This document shows positions 1-6,543 of a DNA stretch of 13,284 bases, one piece after another. The DNA comes from Sphingopyxis sp. (GTDB lineage Bacteria; Pseudomonadota; Alphaproteobacteria; Sphingomonadales; Sphingomonadaceae): NCBI GenBank assembly GCA_012035435.1, contig JAAUPH010000036.1, forward strand, positions 1 through 13,284, in the 5' to 3' direction. Under the pieces are notes generated by a model. That model saw only the letters and a program-made list of their open reading frames with translations, searched no databases and was not told the origin of the DNA. Position 1 is the stretch's first letter. Each line of letters opens with the position of its first letter. Made by a program: the position numbers and the translations under genes.

Positions 1-791
1 TGGCCGGCCCCACGCCCCCGGCCCGCAACCCCAGCCCCGCTGAGCCCTGCCCCCGTCGATCCGGCGGGCAGCGACGTGACCGGCTTCATCTTCAAGGTGC
101 AGGCCAATATGAACCCCGCGCACCGCGACCGCATCGCCTTCATGCGCATGTGCTCGGGCAAATTCACGCGCGGAATGCGGCTGACACAGGCGGGAACGGG
201 CAAGGCTATCGCGGTCAGCCGCCCGATGCTGTTCATGGCGCAGGACCGCGAAATGGCCGAGGAAGCCTTTCCCGGCGACATCATCGGCATCCCCAACCAT
301 GGCACGCTGCGCGTCGGCGACACATTGTCCGAACGCAGCGATGTGACGATCACCGGTCTGCCGAACTTCGCCCCCGAAATCCTGCGCCGCGTCGCGCTGG
401 TCGATCCAACCAAGACCAAGCAGCTGCGCAAAGCGCTCGACGATATGGCGGAGGAGGGGATTATCCAGGTCTTTTACCCCGAAATCGGGTCGAACATGAT
501 TGTAGGCGTCGTCGGCCAGTTGCAACTCGACGTGCTGATTAGCCGCCTGGAGGCCGAGTATAAGGTCGAGGCGAAACTGGAGGCGAGCCCGTGGGACACC
601 GCGCGCTGGATCGCCAGCGACGACGCCGCCAGCGCGTCAAAGCCTTCCAGTCCGAACATCGCGGCGCCAGTGCGAGCGACCGCGACGGAGCGCCGGTGTT
701 CATGGCGAAGGATCAATGGGAATTGGGCTATGTTGCGCAGCGGAATGCAGCGATCCGGTTCACGGCAACCAAAGAGCGGCGGTTTGCGTAA
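1..791 (+). CDS. prfC: Peptide chain release factor 3, C-terminal part (5' truncated, one frameshift)
   Basis: Release factor 3 is a cytoplasmic GTPase that recycles RF1 and RF2 from the ribosome after peptide release. The open frame runs in from the window edge; the GTPase domain lies outside. Visible are the post-G-domain segments typical of the family: TGFIFKVQANMNPAHRDRIAF at about 76-138, the EEAFPGDIIGIPNHGTLRVGDT stretch (short form PGDIIGIPNHG) at about 256-327, LPNFAPEILRRV, and VVGQLQLDVLISRLEAEY. After the ATARW-like segment (DTARWIASDDAA) the frame breaks: at 631-632 one base appears to be missing. The matching C-terminus continues in the third frame (RVKAFQSEHR, then PVFMAKDQWELGYVA) to TAA at 789-791. 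If the break is ignored, the protein runs on with an unrelated tail to 837. Family identity is very secure. Whether the frameshift is real or a sequence error is not decidable here, but error is favoured. Confidence 0.93.
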
Positions 792-806
792 GCGACATTC
801 GCTTCC

Positions 807-882
807 AGCCCCGCTCGCAGGCGGAAGAGGGGGCTGATATTGCGGATGCCTTCTCAGCTATTTCTAAAGTAAGCTGAGAAGG
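807..882. terminator. Hairpins between convergent prfC and dinB (possible weak bidirectional terminator)
   Basis: The short gap between two converging genes holds two inverted repeats. The stronger has perfect 11-base arms (849-859 and 872-882, CCTTCTCAGCT and its complement) around a 12-base loop. It overlaps the dinB stop codon at 864-866, so one arm encodes the last codons of dinB. A weaker one pairs AGCCCC (807-812) with GGGGCT (830-835). Neither is followed by a run of T on either strand, so they are not classic intrinsic terminators. They may instead stop 3' exonucleases or act with Rho. Pairing is seen directly; the terminator role is inferred. Confidence 0.45.
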
Positions 883-1982
883 TTAGCGTCCTCAACCGAC
901 ATCTCCCCCTCACGCTCCCCATCAAATTTGCTCACCGTCACGCCCAGCAAGCGTATTCCTTGCTCCAGCGGCATCAGTGCCTGTAGCAACGCCAGCGCGG
1001 TTCCGCGCAACGTCACCGCATCGCCCACCGCACCACTCAAGGTTCGCGCCCGGGTGATCGTCCGGAAATCCGCCGAGCGCAGCTTGAGCGTTACGGTTCG
1101 CCCATGCCGCTGCTTTGCTGACAGCCGATCCCACACCACCGCTGCCACATGGTCGAGCGCGGCCATGATGTCGGCGGGATCGGTCAGATCGGTATCAAAA
1201 GTGCGCTCGGCCCCCACCGATTTCAGCGGGCGGTTCGACGTCACCGCGCGATGATCAATCCCGCGTGCCAGCTTGTAGAGCCAATCGGCGCCATTGCCGA
1301 AATTGGCTGCCAGCCATGCCAGCTCGCGCGCGGCGAGATCAGCGCCGGAGTATATCCCGAGCCCTTCCATCTTGGCCGCCGTAACTGGCCCGATGCCATG
1401 GAAGCGCCGGATCGACAGACCCGCGACGAAGCCCGCCCCCGCCTGTGGGCGGATGACGGTCAGCCCGTCGGGCTTGTTCTGATCGGACGCCAGCTTGGCA
1501 ATAAACTTGTTGTAACTGACCCCGGCAGAGGCAGTCAGGCCGGTTTCGGTTTTGATTCGCGCGCGGATGGCTTTTGCCGCTGCGGTCGCGCTGCCGACCG
1601 CGGCCTTGTCGGCGGTCACATCCAGATAGGCCTCGTCGAGCGACAGCGGCTCGACTTCATCCGCATAGTCGTGGAAGATCGCCCGGATCTGCTGCGACAC
1701 CGCCCTATAAGCCTCGAACCGCGGCGGCACGAAGATGAGCTCGGGGCATTGCCGCGCCGCCGTGACGCTGGGCATGGCCGAACGCACCCCGAATTTGCGT
1801 GCCTCATAGCTGGCTGCTGCGACCACTCCGCGCCGCGCCGATCCGCCAACCGCGACTGGTTTGCCACGCAGCGCGGGATTGTCGCGCTGCTCCACCGAAG
1901 CGAAAAAGGCATCCATGTCGACATGGATGATCTTGCGGACGGGGCCGCTGGCATCGGACGGGGGCGGTTCACAATCGGCCAC
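864..1982 (-). CDS. dinB: DNA polymerase IV (Y-family translesion polymerase)
   Basis: This is an error-prone DNA polymerase that extends past lesions and misaligned ends. The 372-residue product matches the family length. The N-terminal palm shows HVDMDAFFASVEQRD (residues 20-34), with catalytic Asp22 and the steric-gate Phe at 27. SLDEAYLD at 114-121 carries the second catalytic pair, Asp116-Glu117. A thumb segment SYNKFIAKLASDQNKPDG and a helix-hairpin-helix-like GIGPVTAAKMEGLGI follow, then the little-finger domain. The start is GTG at 1982; an in-frame stop lies just upstream and no ATG fits. No clear Shine-Dalgarno is seen, so it may depend on translation of the cytochrome gene ending 31 bases upstream. 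The C-terminus (ANLLSLL) lacks an obvious QLxLF clamp-binding motif, unlike many DinB proteins. The position behind a receptor and a cytochrome is unusual; no LexA-type site was recognised in the short gap. Confidence 0.95.
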   Translation of the reverse strand: MADCEPPPSDASGPVRKIIHVDMDAFFASVEQRDNPALRGKPVAVGGSARRGVVAAASYEARKFGVRSAMPSVTAARQCPELIFVPPRFEAYRAVSQQIRAIFHDYADEVEPLSLDEAYLDVTADKAAVGSATAAAKAIRARIKTETGLTASAGVSYNKFIAKLASDQNKPDGLTVIRPQAGAGFVAGLSIRRFHGIGPVTAAKMEGLGIYSGADLAARELAWLAANFGNGADWLYKLARGIDHRAVTSNRPLKSVGAERTFDTDLTDPADIMAALDHVAAVVWDRLSAKQRHGRTVTLKLRSADFRTITRARTLSGAVGDAVTLRGTALALLQALMPLEQGIRLLGVTVSKFDGEREGEMSVEDANLLSLL

Positions 1983-2013
1983 CCGGCGTGCCTAGCATGT
2001 TTCGTTTATGTTC

Positions 2014-2589
2014 TCAATTCGCAGCATCGTGGCCTTTGCCGAACCACATCGCGCGCAGGACATTATCCTTCTTGCGGTCATGGTGCCAGAATGCGGCGAT
2101 GATGTGCAGGCTGACGATTGTCAGCAACAGCCATGCCAGCCCGAAATGCGCCCAATATGCTGGCCCCACCAGCGGCTTTGATTTTTCGATGATGCCGGGG
2201 ATGACGAACAACCCAAAGAATTTCGTCGGGCTGCCAAAGGCCGACGAGGCCAGCCAACCGGTGAACGGCACCACCAGCATCAGGGCATAAAGGCTGCGGT
2301 GCGTCCAGCGCGCCGCCCTGTCCTCAAACGGCGTCAGCGGTGCGGTGACCGGTTTAGGATTCACCCATTTCCATACCAACCGCAGCGCCACCAGCGTCAA
2401 CAGGATCAGTCCCGCCGACTTGTGCCAATGGACATAGGTGATAAAGATCAGCGGCGATGATTTAAACCACGGCATGCTGTCATTGACATGCAGCATGAAG
2501 ATCGAGGCGCCGATGATCCCCAGCGCCATGATCCAGTGAAACAGCTTGGCCCCGGTTCCCCAACGCGTTGCCGTGTTGCGCAGTGCCAT
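2014..2589 (-). CDS. Cytochrome b561 family membrane protein
   Basis: This is a predicted four-helix inner-membrane dihaem b cytochrome of the bacterial b561 / Ni-hydrogenase cytochrome b type, 191 residues from ATG at 2589. Such proteins pass electrons across the membrane, for example from quinol. Likely haem-ligand histidines are His18 (KLFHW, helix 1), His56 (HWHKSAG, start of helix 2), His97 (THRSLYALM, start of helix 3) and His162 (SLHIIAAFWHH, helix 4). A 12-residue upstream in-frame extension exists, but ATG 2589 is chosen because a purine-rich AAGGAA lies 7-8 bases before it and the family begins with this RWG...KLFHW segment. The gene starts 19 bases after the TonB receptor stop and ends 31 bases before dinB, so it is probably co-transcribed with both. 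A role in reducing the imported ligand, such as a ferric complex, is inference from the neighbour. Confidence 0.9.
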   Translation of the reverse strand: MALRNTATRWGTGAKLFHWIMALGIIGASIFMLHVNDSMPWFKSSPLIFITYVHWHKSAGLILLTLVALRLVWKWVNPKPVTAPLTPFEDRAARWTHRSLYALMLVVPFTGWLASSAFGSPTKFFGLFVIPGIIEKSKPLVGPAYWAHFGLAWLLLTIVSLHIIAAFWHHDRKKDNVLRAMWFGKGHDAAN

Positions 2590-2608
2590 GACCCGATTCC
2601 TTCCCGTG

Positions 2609-5013
2609 TCAGAATTTATAGGCAAAGCTGACGCCGACCTGCCGCTTGCGCGGGGCCGATACGGCGAAGTCGCGCAAGAAGGTCGTCTGGTTCAGCCCGG
2701 TCAACGGATTGACGCGCGTCAGCAGCCGGTTGAAATCCAGCAGACGTGTCACCACCAGCGGCGTTTTGTCGTTGAGCAGGTTGCGAGCAAACAGCGTCAG
2801 GCTCCACGCCGGCCTTTCGAGGCCAATGCTGGCGTTCAGATTATAGCTGTCGCCCGCCCAGTTGAGGTTATCCACCTGGCTGAAGCGTTTCGATTCATAG
2901 GCCAGATCGCCGCGTGCGAAAAACTCCAGATCGCCCGAAACCGGCGCCGTCACCTGCGCTGTCGCGATGAACTGGTGCGTCGGTGTTTGTGGCAGGCGGT
3001 TGCCCGAAACATCGCCCTCCAGCTTGTCGAGATCGGCGGGGTTGCGTGTGTCGTTGCTCAGGAAGCCGGGACGCCCATCGGTGTCGTAAATTTCCTCGGT
3101 CGTATCATCATAAAATTCGGTAAAGCGCGCATCGACATAGGTATATCCAAAGCGCAGGAACAGCCAGTCGGCGGGCCGCCCGGATACATCGACTTCAAAT
3201 CCCTTGATCTCCGACTGACCGGCATTTTGGATGAACACCACGCTGTTCGGCGTGCCGCTGGTGCGGATATAGCTCTCACCGCGGCTCAGTTGCTGGCTGG
3301 TCCAATCGGTGAAGAAGCCTGCGACCGAATAATTGATGCGGCCAAAGCGGCCCTTGGCCCCAATCTCGAAGCTCCACGCGGTTTCCTCATCGAAAATGTC
3401 GAACCCCGCGGCGGCAAAGGCATCGAGGTCGGCCTGGCGCGCGTCGGACGGAAAGTTATTGAACCCGCCCGGCTTATTTCCTTTGGCAGCGGTGGCGTGC
3501 AGCGTCAGGTCGGCGCTCGGTTCCCAGCGCAGCGTGAAGCGCGGCAGGAATGCGTTGAACTTGGCGCGGCGCAGTGCGGTGGGCGACGCGGCGGCACGTC
3601 ATTGCTGCCGACCGGCGCCAGCACTTCGGTCGATCCCCGGATCGTCTCGCTCTGATAGCGTGCTTCGGCCCCGGCGGTCAGCCCCTCGCCAAAGTCCGCT
3701 TCGATCATGCCGTACACGGCTTTGCTGCGCACCCCATCGGCACTGTCAAAGGTGCGGCGACTGCGGTTTGCGCTGGTAAACTGGAAACCGGACAGCGAAT
3801 CGTCCTTGTAATAATAGACCCCGACCAGTCCGCGGATTGGCTGATCCGCCGGTGAGATGACTTTCAGTTCCTGGCTGAAATCCTTGGTCCGCGACTGGTC
3901 CACCGCGAAGTTCGCGTTGCTCGTCGGAACGAGCGAATTGTCCTGCCCCGTGATCGAATTGTTGCGATTATAGGCGGTGATCGACGTCATGCTCCAGCCG
4001 CTGTCGGTCCGCCCGGTCATCGCCAGACTGGTCCGCATGAACCGCCGGTCGAGCGCGTGATACCCCGCATCCTCAATTTCGCGGTCATTATAGGTATAGG
4101 CCGGCAAAATCTTGATCTCGCCGCAGAAAAATCCGCGGCGATTGGTGGGCGTGCGCGGAAAGGGGATCGTCGCGACAATGGGCGGGGCGAAACAGTTGTT
4201 CTTTGCCGACCCCTGAAAGCCATAGACATAGCCATTGTCGCGGTCATCGCTGAGGCCAAAGCTCGCCAATGCCTCAAAATTGTCGCTCGGCGTCCACAGC
4301 AAACGACCGCCTACGCTAAAGCTACGCTGCGCTCCAAGTTTGCCCGTTTTCTGAATGTCGTTGTTGACATAATCGCCGCCGAACTTGTTCTGGCGAATGT
4401 TGACTTCAAACCCCAGTCGGTCGCGGATGATCGGCCCCGACAGAAATCCCGAAACCTCGCTGCTATTATGTTCGGCGATGCTGATCTTGAACCGGCCGGT
4501 CAGACCGTCGGTGCTGGGCTTGCGGGTTACATAGTTGACTGCGCCCGAAAAAGTCTGACGCCCGAACAGCGCCGACTGCGGCCCCTTGATCACCTCGACG
4601 CGCTCAAGATTTTCCAGCTGATAGCTCGCAATATTATCCGACACGAAGATGCCATCGACAAAGAATGCGGCATTGGGGGCACCGACGACGGACGACATGC
4701 CGCGAATGGACGGGCGCACGCCCGCGCCGCCACCGCCGCCGGTGCGGCCAAAACCTTGCTTGTAAGAAAAGCCAGGGGTCTGCGCGGCAAGATCCGAAAT
4801 GTTGGTCAGCTTTGCCTTGTCGATCGTCTCTGCGCTGGTGACGTTGATGGTCAGCGGCACATCCTGCAGATTTTCTTCGCGTTTCCTGGCGGTGACGATG
4901 ATGACATCGCTGTCTTCGCTTTCCGTCACGGCGCCCGCGGCATCGCTTTGCGCCAGCGCGGGAGCCGAAACGGTCAGCATGAGTCCGAGCGCGGCCAATG
5001 AGATTGATTTCAT
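2609..5013 (-). CDS. TonB-dependent outer-membrane receptor (one frameshift near 3594)
   Basis: This is an energy-coupled 22-strand outer-membrane receptor that imports a scarce ligand such as a siderophore, cofactor or plant-derived compound; the ligand cannot be read from the sequence. Start ATG 5013 follows GGGAGGGA (5021-5028) and begins a signal peptide, with likely cleavage after Ala21 (PALA/QS). A TonB-box-like stretch (DVIIVTARKREENLQDVPL, residues 36-54) precedes the plug, which contains IRGMSS, FFVDGIF, LENLERVEVIKGPQSALFG and NYVTRKP. The plug also has an unusual five-glycine run. The barrel continues to TGA at 2609-2611 and ends in the aromatic YKF typical of the outer-membrane assembly signal. 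At 3590-3597 one base appears missing in a CCG-rich tract: the upstream frame ends at 3505 with junk, while the downstream frame carries FNAFLPRFTLRWEPS and the rest of the barrel. With one base restored the protein is about 801 residues, normal for the family. Confidence 0.93.
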
Positions 5014-5020
5014 GATATTT

Positions 5021-5028
5021 TCCCTCCC
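5021..5028 (-). promoter_or_regulatory. Ribosome binding site that fixes the receptor start
   Basis: On the minus strand GGGAGGGA lies seven bases before ATG 5013. The frame also stays open for 25 codons further upstream (to 5088), but that stretch is not signal-like and has no such site. The site together with the following Lys-plus-hydrophobic signal peptide decides for 5013. Confidence 0.8.
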
Positions 5029-5060
5029 AAGATCACAGCGGCCCCCAACCGCGGGAGATG

Positions 5061-5088
5061 GTGTTACCAATTGTCCGGACAACTTCAA
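5061..5088 (-). promoter_or_regulatory. Candidate promoter of the TonB receptor operon
   Basis: Reading the minus strand, TTGAAG (5088-5083) could be a -35 box and TAACAC (5066-5061) a -10 box, separated by 16 bases. The -35 match is reasonable, the -10 match only fair. The position, about 50-75 bases before the ATG, is sensible. The palindrome at 5071-5082 occupies almost the whole spacer, the classic place for a repressor to block RNA polymerase. Motif reading only. Confidence 0.4.
5071..5082. promoter_or_regulatory. Perfect 12-base palindromic operator, TTGTCCGGACAA
   Basis: The site is its own reverse complement over 12 bases and does not extend further (A at 5070, C at 5083). It sits 58 bases upstream of the TonB receptor ATG, in the only gap between that gene and the tRNA. 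The layout TNGT-N4-ACNA resembles the TNGTNNNACNA-type sites bound by FCD-subfamily GntR repressors, which often control catabolic and uptake genes. That assignment is an inference from the family; no GntR gene lies in the window. It would make the receptor-cytochrome-dinB group ligand-inducible. Confidence 0.55.
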
Positions 5089-5110
5089 CCCTCGGGCTCA
5101 GGCTTGACCT

Positions 5111-5135
5111 GGGCCAGCCAAACTGGCAGTGGCCC
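5111..5135. repeat. Imperfect hairpin just upstream of tRNA-Gly
   Basis: GGGCCAGCCA (5111-5120) pairs with TGGC (5124-5127) and TGGCCC (5130-5135), leaving a three-base loop and a two-base AG bulge. It lies between the divergent receptor promoter and the tRNA start at 5151. It could be structure in the tRNA leader or simply separate the two promoters. A TTGACC at 5104-5109 could be a -35 for the tRNA, but no acceptable -10 follows at the right distance. Function unknown. Confidence 0.35.
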
Positions 5136-5150
5136 GGCGCGTGGCCATGA

Positions 5151-5224
5151 GCGGGTATAGCATAGTGGTAATGCTCTAGCCTTCCAAGCTAGCTAGGCGG
5201 GTTCGATTCCCGCTACCCGCTCCA
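5151..5224 (+). tRNA. tRNA-Gly, anticodon TCC
   Basis: This is a complete cloverleaf of 74 bases including the encoded CCA. The acceptor stem pairs GCGGGTA (5151-5157) with TACCCGC (5214-5220), followed by discriminator T and CCA (5222-5224). The D-arm is short (GCAT...ATGC with AGTGGTA in the loop). The anticodon stem CTAGC/GCTAG encloses the loop CTTCCAA (5181-5187), giving anticodon TCC at 5183-5185, which reads GGA/GGG glycine codons. The variable loop is four bases (CTAG), and the T-arm GCGGG-TTCGATT-CCCGC is canonical. It stands alone. No copy of its 3' end was noticed elsewhere in the window, so there is no sign that an element has integrated here. Confidence 0.97.
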
Positions 5225-5586
5225 CTTCTGGCGATCGATTCAGCCTGTATCAAAGGCCACGCTTGGTCCGGCCGCGCTCCTGCCCCTTGTCACATGTTTA
5301 GCATTCGTGCCTCTGATCTGAGTTAGCCTGTAGCGGCGCAATGAGAAACATGCTTGCTGACAATCCTTTGCGGCTGGGCGGTTCAATCCGCAATCCGATC
5401 AAATTATAACAAGCGATTGCAAACTGGAGGAAATTGATCGACGAGGTGTATGGTCATTGCCCGCTTGGACCGGATTTCGTCGCCAATATTTCATGCGGCC
5501 TGCATGAATCGGGGCGGAGCTAACGCCGGGCGCATCGTTCACGCCTGTGCCTGGCGGAACGGCCTGTTTTGCTGGGCTCGACGACA
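5225..5586. other. Gene-poor stretch between tRNA-Gly and the kinase remnant
   Basis: No convincing gene is seen in these 362 bases. A plausible plus-strand promoter is TTCAAT (5382-5387), a 17-base spacer and TATAAC (5405-5410); it could once have served the sensor gene. Downstream, GGAGG (5426-5430) precedes TTG at 5434, opening a 29-codon frame to TAA at 5521-5523 with an unrecognised product (contains GPDFVANISCGLHESG). A 22-codon frame at 5341-5409 has no ribosome binding site. Both are reported as possibilities only. The stretch is less GC-rich than its neighbours in places, as expected of spacer DNA. Confidence 0.5.
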
Positions 5587-6482
5587 ATGAATTCTTTCGT
5601 CCGTTCACTGCTGCCCTTTGCAGCGATGTCCCTGTCTTGCTTCGGCGCGGCATGGTTGACCGAACTGATTGCCACGCATTCGGGCGGTGCAATCTCCATC
5701 TGGCTGACGACTGGTTTTGTCATGGCGGCTGCCGTCGCCTCGCCGCGCTCGCGCTGGTCGCTCTGGGCGCTTGCGGCTGCCGCAGCCGAGGCCAGCGGGA
5801 ACATGCTGTGGTATGGGCAAGCATCCTATGTTGGCAACCGTTCGCGATGCAGCCATATTCTTGGGTACCGCAATATTGCTGATGCCACTCGTCAGCGCGA
5901 CGCTGTGCAGCGTCGCGCTTGCATGGTCTTATGACAATCCGCCCTTTGCCGCATGGCCGCGGGTGTTTCTCGGCGATGTGACGGGTGCCGCAATCGCCGG
6001 ACCATTTGCCCTGCTTATATTGAGCGCTGCAGCCAAGGTGCCTCAATTCACGCGCGCTGACCAAATCGAGGCAGCGCTGCTGACTGCTTTTTTTCTTTTT
6101 CTTGCGGTCCTCTCGCTCGGCAGCTTCTTTCCCTTCGTGTTCATCATGCTGTTTCCGATTTTGTGGGCGGCGCTGCGCTTTCGCATGATGGGCGCCAACA
6201 TCGCGGTGCTCGTGTTGGCCTTGTCGTCCTCGTTTCTGACGGCAGCGGACATCAGTCCCTTTGGCGAAAGTGGGATCTATGGCCGCTATGGATATCAGGG
6301 CCTGCAGATTTTCTTGCTAGCGATAACCGTTACCGCGCTGATGATAGGTGCCATTGCAATCGGAAACCGTCGCAGAGTTCCAAAGCGCAATATCGCGCCG
6401 CATCAGTGCACTCGCCCGAACCCACGGCGCGATCGCATCATCAAACCGGGAGGGCGCCAGCTTCTTTGCACTTCACCAGTGA
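5587..6482 (+). pseudogene. Decayed MASE1-domain sensor histidine kinase remnant (internal deletion, frameshift)
   Basis: The intact ancestor was probably an inner-membrane sensor with an N-terminal MASE1 sensing domain and a C-terminal HWE/HisKA_2-type histidine kinase. From ATG 5587, frame one gives three hydrophobic helices (to NMLWYG, about 5817). The reading then passes to the second frame near 5818-5828, where further helices follow (APMLATVRDAAIFLG-like region, then the MASE1-type WPRVFLGDVTGAAIAGP, then a helix ending GAIAIGNRRR at about 6373). After that the only family-like text is in the third frame from 6375: EFQSAI then RRISALARTHGAIAS and NREGASF, ending TGA at 6480-6482. This resembles the second dimerisation helix of HWE kinases (pattern RL.ALARAHD.LTR..WEGA). 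The H-box (HRVKN-like) and the whole ATPase domain are absent. So an internal and a 3' deletion have removed the catalytic parts. MASE1 assignment is good; the kinase scrap is recognised by motif only. Confidence 0.7.
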
Positions 6483-6543
6483 TCGACACCTACTGCACGC
6501 AAATAGTGAACAATCGATCCAATATCGGGTTATAGCGCGCCAG

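Noticed and set aside
1149..2102. 317-codon plus-strand open frame over dinB
   Set aside because: Antisense to a certain dinB gene; composition is that of a GC-rich shadow with no recognisable domain.
2609..3241. A separate 210-residue barrel protein starting at GTG 3241
   Set aside because: It is the C-terminal part of the receptor after the frameshift; the family-like reading extends upstream of 3241 to about 3594 in the same frame.
2546..3655. 369-codon plus-strand open frame over the TonB receptor
   Set aside because: Antisense shadow of the receptor barrel, spanning its frameshift; no family features.
4057..5001. 314-codon plus-strand open frame over the receptor plug
   Set aside because: Antisense shadow of the receptor N-terminal half; no plausible start site or domain.
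5341..5523. Two short reading frames of 22 and 29 codons after the tRNA
   Set aside because: No recognisable product; one lacks a ribosome binding site and the other needs a TTG start. Kept only as a note in the spacer entry.
5151..5586. Integration site for a mobile element at tRNA-Gly
   Set aside because: No integrase and no direct repeat of the tRNA 3' end noticed in the window.
6163..6543. Open frame upstream of tamA that would add 127 residues to it
   Set aside because: The text is the wrong-frame shadow of the MASE1 remnant, and a typical signal peptide begins at ATG 6544.
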